7,551 bases of DNA from contig QMOL01000139.1 in the NCBI GenBank assembly GCA_003648225.1, positions 1 through 7,551 of the forward strand. Reading direction: 5' to 3'. The notes beneath the pieces were generated by a model that was not told where the DNA came from, did not search any database, and was given only the letters and a program-made list of their open reading frames with translations. This DNA comes from Chlamydiota bacterium (GTDB lineage Bacteria > Auribacterota > UBA3054 > B51-G9). The translations under genes and the position numbers were made by a program. Shown here one piece after another: positions 1-4,806 of the stretch. How positions within the stretch are numbered: position 1 is the stretch's first letter; every line of letters begins with the position of its first letter.

Positions 1-867
1 CTTAAATATGATTCCACTTACGGAAGATTCAACGGCACAGTTGAATTAACTAATGCCGGAATGAACGTGAACGGGATAGAAATTACAATAAGCGAAGAAC
101 GCGACCCGGCAAATATTCCGTGGGGAGAAAAAGGCGTTGAAATCGTTCTCGAGTCAACAGGTATCTTCAGAAAAAAAGAACAGTGCATGAAACACGTTGC
201 TGCAGGCGCCAAAAAAGTTCTTCTAAGCGTTCCCGCCAAAGACGAGATTGACGCAACTATCGTTTTCGGTGTGAATGATGATACTCTTAAAGACACTGAC
301 CTCGTTGTTTCTAACGCAAGTTGTACAACAAACTGTCTTGCACCGATGGTAAAAGTTCTTAACGACAAATTCGGTGTTGTTAAAGGTTTGATGACAACTA
401 TTCACAGTTTCACAAACGATCAGCGCACGCTCGATATGCCGCATTCTGACTTACGCCGCGCAAGAACAGCAGCGACTAACCTTATCCCGACAACTACAGG
501 CGCTGCTATTGCTGTTGGCAAAGTTATTCCTGAACTTAACGGAAAACTTAACGGTTTTGCTATCCGCACACCTACTCCTGTAGGTTCAATTACTGATCTT
601 GTATCAGAATTGAAAGTTGAGGTTACAGCGGAACAAGTTAACGCCGCTTTTAAAGAAGCTGCTGAAGGCGAACTCAAAGGCGTAATGAAATACGTTGAAG
701 ATCCGATTGTTCTTCAAGACATTGTTGGTGAATCCGACACATCAATTATTGATTCATTATGCACAATGGTTATCGGCAAAAACATGGTTAAAACTGTTTC
801 CTGGTATGATAACGAATGGGGATACTCGAATAAATGTGTTGATCTCATCAAAATGATGGCAAAATAA
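1..867 (+). CDS. gap: Glyceraldehyde-3-phosphate dehydrogenase, 5' end outside window
   Basis: The reading frame is open from base 1 (LKYDSTYGRF...) and ends at TAA 865-867, giving 288 visible codons. Full-length family members are about 330-335 residues, so roughly 45 N-terminal residues, including the start of the NAD-binding Rossmann fold, lie upstream of the window. The enzyme is cytosolic and oxidises glyceraldehyde-3-phosphate to 1,3-bisphosphoglycerate with NAD(P)+ and phosphate. The catalytic motif SNASCTTNC is present, with its nucleophilic Cys at bases 322-324. It is followed by the HSFTNDQ histidine motif, the DLRRARTAATNLIP phosphate-binding segment and the closing SWYDNEWGYSNK signature. 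The family's common RVPTP segment reads RTPTPVGSITDL here, a mild variant. It precedes pgk in the same direction, the classical arrangement for consecutive glycolytic steps. The identification is secure; cofactor preference cannot be judged because the N-terminus is missing. Confidence 0.97.
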   Translation, partial: LKYDSTYGRFNGTVELTNAGMNVNGIEITISEERDPANIPWGEKGVEIVLESTGIFRKKEQCMKHVAAGAKKVLLSVPAKDEIDATIVFGVNDDTLKDTDLVVSNASCTTNCLAPMVKVLNDKFGVVKGLMTTIHSFTNDQRTLDMPHSDLRRARTAATNLIPTTTGAAIAVGKVIPELNGKLNGFAIRTPTPVGSITDLVSELKVEVTAEQVNAAFKEAAEGELKGVMKYVEDPIVLQDIVGESDTSIIDSLCTMVIGKNMVKTVSWYDNEWGYSNKCVDLIKMMAK

Positions 868-874
868 AAAAAAC

Positions 875-930
875 ATGGATTTATGGATAGATGAATTGTT
901 GGATATCAGCAATTCATCTGTCCAATCCAT
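875..930 (+). other. Long imperfect hairpin just after gap
   Basis: ATGGATT (875-881) pairs with AATCCAT (924-930). After a 3-base bulge (882-884), GGATAGATGAATTG (885-898) pairs with CAATTCATCTGTCC (910-923), with one G-U wobble in RNA. The loop is 899-909. The stem totals about 21 base pairs and begins 7 bases after the gap stop codon. No T-run follows, so it is not a textbook intrinsic terminator; it could act as a 3'-end stabiliser or processing site for gap mRNA. The left arm is made of GGATNNNN units and overlaps the start of the tandem array that follows, so it belongs to the same repeat family. Confidence 0.65.
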
Positions 931-988
931 TGATCCAATAATCCATTAATCCACTAATCCATTAATCCACTAATTCAACAATCCATTT
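925..988 (+). repeat. 8-bp degenerate tandem array, eight units, before pgk
   Basis: Eight consecutive 8-base units with consensus ATCCANTA run without a phase break from 925 to 988. ATCCATTA and ATCCACTA each occur twice, and the remaining units differ by one to three bases. Four reverse-complement-like units (GGATTTAT-type) lie at 877-908. The array stops 11 bases before the pgk ATG, and no Shine-Dalgarno sequence follows it. The period of 8 is not a multiple of 3 and no reading frame uses it. The function is unknown. Confidence 0.85.
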
Positions 989-999
989 CCCCAAACATC

Positions 1000-2202
1000 A
1001 TGGCTAAACTTTTCATTGAAGATCTCGACTTAAAAGGTAAAAAAGTATTAATGCGTGTTGATTTCAACGTCCCGCTCGACGAAAATCAAAACATTACAGA
1101 TGACACCCGCATTCAGGCAGCTCTTCCTTCCATTAACTATGTTATAAATAATGGCGGAACAGCAATCTTAATGTCACATCTCGGCAGACCTAAGGGTCAG
1201 GTAAAACCTGAATTCTCATTGAAGCCGGTCGCTGATCATCTCTCTAAACTCATCGGTAAAGAAGTGAAAATGGCGACTGATTGTGTTGGCGATGAAGTTG
1301 AAGAAATAGCAAAAAATCTACAACCGGGTGAAATTCTTCTGCTCGAAAATCTTCGCTTCCATAACGCGGAAACAGGAAAAGATTCACCGGAAAATAATGA
1401 AAAATTCGCCGCGGATCTCGCAAAACTCGGTGATGTTTATGTCGATGACGCATTCGGCACCGCTCACCGCGCGCATGCTTCAATGGTTGGTGTTACAAAA
1501 CACATCGACCAATGTGCTGCAGGATATTTACTAAAAAAAGAAATTGATTATCTTGGCGGTGCGGTAGAAAATCCTGTAAAGCCATTTGTCGCGATTCTTG
1601 GCGGTGCAAAAGTATCTGACAAGATCCCTGTTATTGAAAATTTATTGACAAAAGCTGATGCGATTATCATTGGCGGAGCAATGGCTTATACATTTTTAAA
1701 AGCTAAAGGTTATACTATCGGAAAATCAATGCTTCAAGAAGATTTCATCGAAATCTCAAAATCTTTTCTCGATAAAGCAGAAGAAAAAAATATCCCCATG
1801 CTGCTTCCGGTCGACCATATTTGCGCTCCTGAATTTAATGCCGTTGATAAGGCTGTCGAAATCGATTCCATCGATATTCCTGATGATTTAATGGGGTTAG
1901 ATATCGGTCCGAAATCAATCAAACTTTTTTCTGACGAGATTGCAAAAGCAAAAACTATAGTTTGGAACGGCCCTATGGGAGTTTTCGAAAAACCGGAATT
2001 CGCTAAAGGAACTTTCGCAATCGCTGATGCAGTCGCCGCAAGTGATTCCATTTCGATAATCGGAGGTGGCGATTCAGTTTCGGCTGTAAAAAAAGCCGGC
2101 GTTGCTGATAAAGTATCACATATCAGCACCGGTGGCGGAGCAAGCCTGGAATATCTTGAAGGTAAAGTTCTTCCGGGCATCGCCGCATTGACAGAAAAAT
2201 AA
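1000..2202 (+). CDS. pgk: Phosphoglycerate kinase
   Basis: The encoded protein is 400 residues, the normal length for a stand-alone bacterial enzyme with no triosephosphate isomerase fusion. It is cytosolic and transfers the acyl phosphate of 1,3-bisphosphoglycerate to ADP, the first ATP-forming step of glycolysis and the step directly after GAPDH. The N-terminal substrate domain shows RVDFNVP (19-25), SHLGRPKG (59-66) and LLLENLRFH. The C-terminal nucleotide domain shows GGAKVSDKI, GPMGVFE, GGGDS (355-359) and STGGGAS (376-382). The family more often has GGGDT; Ser at 359 is conservative. The ATG at 1000 gives the expected MAKLFIEDLDLKGKKVLMRVD start. No Shine-Dalgarno sequence is visible upstream, only CATTTCCCCAAACATC. 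It lies 132 bases after gap with a repeat array between them; cotranscription is plausible but not shown. Confidence 0.98.
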   Translation: MAKLFIEDLDLKGKKVLMRVDFNVPLDENQNITDDTRIQAALPSINYVINNGGTAILMSHLGRPKGQVKPEFSLKPVADHLSKLIGKEVKMATDCVGDEVEEIAKNLQPGEILLLENLRFHNAETGKDSPENNEKFAADLAKLGDVYVDDAFGTAHRAHASMVGVTKHIDQCAAGYLLKKEIDYLGGAVENPVKPFVAILGGAKVSDKIPVIENLLTKADAIIIGGAMAYTFLKAKGYTIGKSMLQEDFIEISKSFLDKAEEKNIPMLLPVDHICAPEFNAVDKAVEIDSIDIPDDLMGLDIGPKSIKLFSDEIAKAKTIVWNGPMGVFEKPEFAKGTFAIADAVAASDSISIIGGGDSVSAVKKAGVADKVSHISTGGGASLEYLEGKVLPGIAALTEK

Positions 2203-2208
2203 AAGAAG

Positions 2209-2363
2209 GGATTTAAGGATTTGGGGATTATTGGATTTATGGATTTGTGGATTCCAACCAATAAAATAACGTGCGATTTGCACGGTCATTCAATAATCCA
2301 ATCTGCTACAGCGGATTTTCTACATCCAATAATCCAGTAATCCAATAATTCAGTAATCCATGC
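2209..2363 (+). repeat. Inverted pair of 8-bp tandem arrays between pgk and thiD
   Basis: Six in-phase 8-base units of type GGATTNNN occupy 2209-2256. The reverse-complement type ATCCANTA follows as two units at 2288-2303 and five units at 2324-2363. The arms contain exact complements: GGATTATTGGAT (2225-2236) matches ATCCAATAATCC (2324-2335), so the region can fold into a long imperfect hairpin. The consensus and the order (GGATT units first, ATCC units second) are the same as in the gap-pgk gap, and ATCCAATAATCC also occurs there at 933-944. This points to one dispersed repeat family. The function is unknown. Confidence 0.85.
2270..2317 (+). repeat. Two small palindromes inside the array loop
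   Basis: CGTGC (2270-2274) and GCACG (2280-2284) form a 5-bp stem with a 5-base loop. AATCTGCT (2300-2307) and AGCGGATT (2310-2317) form an 8-bp arm pair around two central bases, with one G-U wobble; the innermost pairs would open to make a usable loop. They sit in and beside the spacer separating the two array arms. They resemble the many mini-palindromes found between 4565 and 4788. Confidence 0.55.
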
Positions 2364-2381
2364 CGCACTTGGAAGTGCGGC
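2362..2381 (+). promoter_or_regulatory. Strong hairpin 9 bases upstream of thiD start
   Basis: GCCGCACTT (2362-2370) and AAGTGCGGC (2373-2381) are perfect 9-base arms around two central bases. In RNA the effective loop would be TGGA or larger. TTACTTTCT follows and then the thiD ATG at 2391. The stem plus T-rich tail resembles an intrinsic terminator or attenuator. Its position over the usual ribosome landing site would also allow control of thiD translation. It may equally be another member of the palindrome family seen elsewhere in the window. No TPP riboswitch is present here. Confidence 0.6.
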
Positions 2382-2390
2382 TTACTTTCT

Positions 2391-3176
2391 ATGCATAAAG
2401 CTCTTACAATAGCAGGCTCTGATTCCGGCGGCGGAGCAGGTATTCAGGCCGACCTGAAAACATTTTGCTCTCTGCATGTTTACGGCGCCACCGTTATTAC
2501 AGCGGTTACTGCCCAGAACACTCTCGGTGTTCATTCAATCCACCCGGTTCCTGCTGAGATTGTTGGAGAGCAAATTGATGCGGTTTTAAGCGATATTGGT
2601 ACTAACGCGTGCAAAACGGGCATGTTGGTAAATGCGGAAACTGTGCATATTGTTGCCGAACACTTGAAAAAGTTTAACGTTAAAAAGCTCGTTGTCGACC
2701 CTGTAATGATAGCTAAAGGCGGTGCAAATCTACTTAATGACAATGCAATTGATGCTTTAAAAAGTGAATTGTTTCCTCTCGCTCTTGTTGTTACCCCAAA
2801 CGTTCCTGAGGCTGAAATATTGACAGGTGTAAAAATTTCATGCCCTGATGATATGATTCAAGCTGCTGCTCAACTATTAAAGACCGGGGCTAAAGTTATT
2901 GTTATTAAAGGTGGACATCTTGAGGGCGATGCGACTGACTTGATTTATACAAAAGAAGAGCAGCATTATCTGCGAAGTGCGAGAATTATGACCCGATGCG
3001 TTCACGGCACAGGTTGCACATTTTCAGCTGCGATCACTGCATATTTAACTCGCGGAATGGAAACTATTGACGCGATAAAATGCTCGAAAACATATATCAC
3101 ACAAGCAATTATTACCGCTAAAGAAATCGGGGGAGGGCACGCGCCGACAAACCATTTCTGGAACGCGCCAAAATAG
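2391..3176 (+). CDS. thiD: Hydroxymethylpyrimidine/phosphomethylpyrimidine kinase
   Basis: The protein is 261 residues, normal for ThiD of the ribokinase fold. It phosphorylates 4-amino-5-hydroxymethyl-2-methylpyrimidine (HMP) and then HMP-phosphate to HMP pyrophosphate, the pyrimidine half of thiamin, in the cytosol. Visible motifs are AGSDSGGGAGIQADLK (8-23), TAVTAQNT with Gln42 at the pyrimidine site, CKTGML, VVDPVM, TPNVPEAEILTG, VIKGGH and the anion-hole motif HGTGCTFSAAI, with catalytic Cys209. The start at 2391 gives the usual short lead into AGSDSGGG. No Shine-Dalgarno sequence is present; a strong hairpin ends 9 bases upstream. No thiC, thiE or thiM lies next to it, but a YjbQ-family gene follows 1.6 kb downstream. 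A pyridoxal kinase role is conceivable in this superfamily, but the motif set fits ThiD best. Confidence 0.95.
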   Translation: MHKALTIAGSDSGGGAGIQADLKTFCSLHVYGATVITAVTAQNTLGVHSIHPVPAEIVGEQIDAVLSDIGTNACKTGMLVNAETVHIVAEHLKKFNVKKLVVDPVMIAKGGANLLNDNAIDALKSELFPLALVVTPNVPEAEILTGVKISCPDDMIQAAAQLLKTGAKVIVIKGGHLEGDATDLIYTKEEQHYLRSARIMTRCVHGTGCTFSAAITAYLTRGMETIDAIKCSKTYITQAIITAKEIGGGHAPTNHFWNAPK

Positions 3177-3187
3177 TCATTCTTTAA

Positions 3188-3220
3188 AAACTACTTAAAT
3201 CACAGATGATATCGTAGTTT
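3188..3220. terminator. Weak candidate bidirectional terminator between convergent genes
   Basis: AAACTAC (3188-3194) and GTAGTTT (3214-3220) form a 7-bp stem with a 19-base loop, lying between the 3' ends of thiD (plus) and the STAS gene (minus). Read on the minus strand, the stem is followed by a short T-run (GTAGTTTTT). The stem is AT-rich and the loop large, so termination efficiency is uncertain. The rest of this 77-base gap is AT-rich and featureless, with none of the tandem arrays found elsewhere. Confidence 0.3.
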
Positions 3221-3253
3221 ATATTAAAAAAAGCATAATAAATTAACAATTTT

Positions 3254-3550
3254 TTATCCCTCAACATTCAAATATTTATCGAATCCCGATAAAGAGAAAA
3301 CTTTTCTGACATATTCATTTGCATTTATTAATTTCAGCTTTTCCGTTCCAACCAGTTTTGAAGCTTGAAGACATACGCGCAGAAAGCCGGAAGCAACATA
3401 TTCAACATTACCGAGGTCAAAAATCACGGGATTTTTTGATTCTTTAGCTTTATCAAGTAATTCTTTCTCCCACTTCGAGCAATTAACCGTATCAAGTCTT
3501 CCGTTAAAAGTGCAAACTAGTTTATCATCTTTTACAGTAATATCAACCAT
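3254..3550 (-). CDS. STAS-domain protein, anti-sigma-factor-antagonist-like
   Basis: The 98-residue protein is a single STAS domain (SpoIIAA/RsbV fold) and nothing else. The features are an N-terminal beta pair (MVDITVKDDKLVCTFNGRLD), an amphipathic helix (about 25-38), the central strand PVIFDLGNVEYV (41-52) and the phosphorylation-loop region VASGFLRVCL (52-61). Ser54 sits at or next to the site phosphorylated in SpoIIAA/RsbV. Known relatives act in the cytosol by partner switching: unphosphorylated protein binds an anti-sigma/serine kinase and frees its target. The usual DSSG or SSAG loop is ASGF here, so phosphorylation is not assured. No RsbW-like kinase or PP2C phosphatase lies in the window, so its partners are unknown. 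A strong Shine-Dalgarno sequence supports the start. It is divergent from the SUMF1-fold gene and convergent with thiD. Confidence 0.85.
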   Translation of the reverse strand: MVDITVKDDKLVCTFNGRLDTVNCSKWEKELLDKAKESKNPVIFDLGNVEYVASGFLRVCLQASKLVGTEKLKLINANEYVRKVFSLSGFDKYLNVEG

Positions 3551-3554
3551 AATA

Positions 3555-3561
3555 ATCTCCT
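3555..3561 (-). promoter_or_regulatory. Shine-Dalgarno site of the STAS gene
   Basis: On the minus strand AGGAGAT precedes the ATG (3548-3550), with 6 bases between GGAG and the start codon. It is the best ribosome binding site in the window and fixes the start. It also shows that the organism uses Shine-Dalgarno pairing at least at some genes. Confidence 0.8.
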
Positions 3562-3598
3562 ATTGAAATTGTGATTATAAGATTCTTATCTTTTTACA

Positions 3599-3627
3599 AT
3601 TATATCAGAATCGCTTAACAATATCAA
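3599..3627 (-). promoter_or_regulatory. Candidate sigma70-like promoter for the STAS gene
   Basis: Read on the minus strand, TTGATA (3627-3622) and TATAAT (3604-3599) are separated by 17 bases, close to the sigma70 consensus. Transcription would begin near 3592, giving a leader of about 40 bases that includes the Shine-Dalgarno site. A second minus-strand TATAAT at 3579-3574 lacks a well-spaced -35 box. It overlaps the plus-strand promoter of the neighbouring gene. Confidence 0.5.
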
Positions 3628-3644
3628 ATGAATTTTGGTATAAT
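3615..3644 (+). promoter_or_regulatory. Candidate promoter for the SUMF1-fold gene, possibly leaderless
   Basis: TTAACA (3615-3620) and TATAAT (3639-3644) are separated by 18 bases. The expected start of transcription is about 3650-3652, and the ATG of the gene is at 3653. The message would therefore be leaderless or nearly so, consistent with the lack of any Shine-Dalgarno sequence. The -35 region interlocks with the divergent STAS promoter. Confidence 0.45.
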
Positions 3645-3652
3645 AATTAACA

Positions 3653-4555
3653 ATGAAAAACAAAGAATACAAAGGTATGTCTAAAACAGCAAACTTTTTT
3701 TTCCTGATTGCTGTTTTTGTAATCATTGCTATAGCGGCTTTGCAGTCGAAATGGTTGCGCAGCAGCATTAAGCAAACATTAATTAAAATTCAACCGCGTA
3801 CAAGCCAACGGTTTACCGCCAGAAATATTTCTAAATCATTTTACTCTTTTGCACCTATCAGGAAGATGGTTTATGTGCCTGCCGGTGAATTTCTTATGGG
3901 CGGAACAAGCAACAGCAACGAGAAACCCATTCATAAAGTTATGCTTAATGGTTTTTGGATTGATAAATTTGAAGTTACAAATGAAGATTTTGAGAAATTC
4001 AATCCCGAACATAAAAAATATAGAAAAATATCTTCAAATAAAAATAAACAACCCGCTATTCACATTACCTGGTTCGATGCTCAACAATATTGTAACTGGA
4101 GATGTGATAACGAAAATCTTCCGCGAGGAACTTACCGCCTGCCAACCGAAGCAGAATGGGAATACGCTGCACGCGGCGGATTAGTTCAAAAGAAATATCC
4201 GTGGGGAAATTTTTCACCAAATACTTTCAATTTTTTCCTCGCAAAATACAAACCGAATAACAAAAACTCAAATTATTGTGAAAATGTCGGCTCATTCCAG
4301 CCTAACGGCTTCGGAATCTATGATATGGCAGGAAATGTGAGAGAATGGTGCTTCGATTGGCTCGATAATTATCCATCCGATAGTACAAATTATGTAACAT
4401 TTAACCCGAAAGGACCGGCAAAAGCAGTGAAAAAAGTATGGCGCGGCGGCTCTTGGGGAAGTTTACAAAATGATTTGCGATGCGCTGCCCGCGGCGGAAT
4501 TTCTCCACATCACTGGCTCGATAATCTCGGATTCAGATGCGTGAGAATAAAGTAA
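3653..4555 (+). CDS. Membrane-anchored SUMF1/FGE-fold protein, probably not a sulfatase activator
   Basis: The 300-residue protein has a lysine-rich N-terminus, one hydrophobic segment at about 15-30 (FFFLIAVFVIIAIAAL) and a C-terminal formylglycine-generating-enzyme (SUMF1) domain from about 72 to 300. The charge pattern predicts N-in topology with the domain outside the cytoplasmic membrane; there is no lipobox cysteine. Domain landmarks are MVYVPAGEFLMGG (72-84), RLPTEAEWEYAARGG (162-176), a PWG motif, IYDMAGNVREW, WRGGSW (263-268) and NLGFRC (291-296). True FGEs carry two redox-active cysteines shortly after GGS(Y/W); here that stretch is GSLQNDLRCAAR and lacks the pair, so formylglycine formation is unlikely. 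Known non-catalytic uses of the fold include ligand binding and structural roles; the partner here is unknown. The alternative start Met9 (3677) has no properly spaced ribosome site. The repeat-rich gap to yjbQ argues against tight coupling. Confidence 0.85.
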   Translation: MKNKEYKGMSKTANFFFLIAVFVIIAIAALQSKWLRSSIKQTLIKIQPRTSQRFTARNISKSFYSFAPIRKMVYVPAGEFLMGGTSNSNEKPIHKVMLNGFWIDKFEVTNEDFEKFNPEHKKYRKISSNKNKQPAIHITWFDAQQYCNWRCDNENLPRGTYRLPTEAEWEYAARGGLVQKKYPWGNFSPNTFNFFLAKYKPNNKNSNYCENVGSFQPNGFGIYDMAGNVREWCFDWLDNYPSDSTNYVTFNPKGPAKAVKKVWRGGSWGSLQNDLRCAARGGISPHHWLDNLGFRCVRIK

Positions 4556-4564
4556 TAAATTGAA

Positions 4565-4788
4565 CGCCAAAGGCGGTCTTAAGGTTGCGCGATTAATCGC
4601 GCTTAAGGTTGTTGCTTCGCAACCTAAGGTTGGTTGCTAAAGCGACCTTAAAGTTGAAGGCTATTTTACCTTACAACTTTAAGCAAAAGAAGTGAGCAAC
4701 CTTAAGTTCTGACCAAGTCGGAACAACGATTAATCCTCCTTCGGCGGATCTTCGACAATTAACAATTAACTCCATGCGAATCGCATGG
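4565..4788 (+). repeat. Cluster of eight different mini-palindromes
   Basis: The gap between the SUMF1-fold gene and yjbQ is packed with small stem-loops of unlike sequence. They are CGCC/GGCG (4565-4575), the 16-base perfect palindrome GCGCGATTAATCGCGC (4587-4602), GTTGC/GCAAC (4611-4623), GGTTGCT/AGCGACC (4632-4647, one wobble), TTAAAGTTGAAGG paired with CCTT-A-CAACTTTAA (4648-4682), GTTCTGAC/GTCGGAAC (4706-4724, one wobble), ATCCTCC/GGCGGAT (4733-4749, one mismatch) and CCATGCG/CGCATGG (4772-4788). Five of them have 3-base loops. None is followed by a T-run. No ORF or recognised RNA family was seen here. The last one ends 18 bases before the yjbQ ATG. Confidence 0.8.
4578..4706 (+). repeat. 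Dispersed 10-base word CTTAAGGTTG, direct and inverted copies
   Basis: CTTAAGGTTG occurs exactly at 4578-4587 and 4602-4611. Near copies lie at 4624-4632 (CTAAGGTTG) and 4647-4656 (CTTAAAGTTG). Inverted copies lie at 4674-4683 (CAACTTTAAG) and 4697-4706 (CAACCTTAAG). The copies interleave with the mini-palindromes and supply some of their arms. The arrangement looks like a duplicating linker plus variable hairpin, but the origin is unknown. Confidence 0.75.
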
Positions 4789-4806
4789 TAAAATTAACGA
4801 ATAACT

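Noticed and set aside
18..677. Three minus-strand open frames opposite gap
   Set aside because: They are antisense shadows of a strongly conserved gene, with low-complexity Ser/Thr/Ala-rich translations and no ribosome site.
925..988. CRISPR array
   Set aside because: Units are 8 bases with no spacers, and no cas genes are in the window.
868..999. Intrinsic terminator for gap at the 875-930 hairpin
   Set aside because: The stem is long but no T-tract follows and the arms belong to the repeat family, so it is kept as a hairpin rather than called a terminator.
1734..2261. Open frame of 175 codons on the minus strand over the end of pgk and the adjoining array
   Set aside because: It lies opposite a certain pgk gene, its first residues are merely translated 8-bp repeat, and it resembles no family.
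2203..2390. Possible TPP riboswitch upstream of thiD
   Set aside because: No CTGAGA/ACCTGA-type THI-box motifs are present; the gap is explained by repeat arrays and palindromes.
3849..4184. 111-codon plus-strand frame inside the SUMF1-fold gene
   Set aside because: The SUMF1 frame carries all conserved motifs across this stretch; the alternative frame shows none.
3653..4555. Functional formylglycine-generating sulfatase activator
   Set aside because: The cysteine pair expected just after GGSW is absent and no sulfatase gene is nearby.
4565..4788. Tandem tRNA or small structured RNA genes
   Set aside because: Stems are 4-13 bp with tiny loops; no cloverleaf, no T-arm motif and no terminator T-tract.
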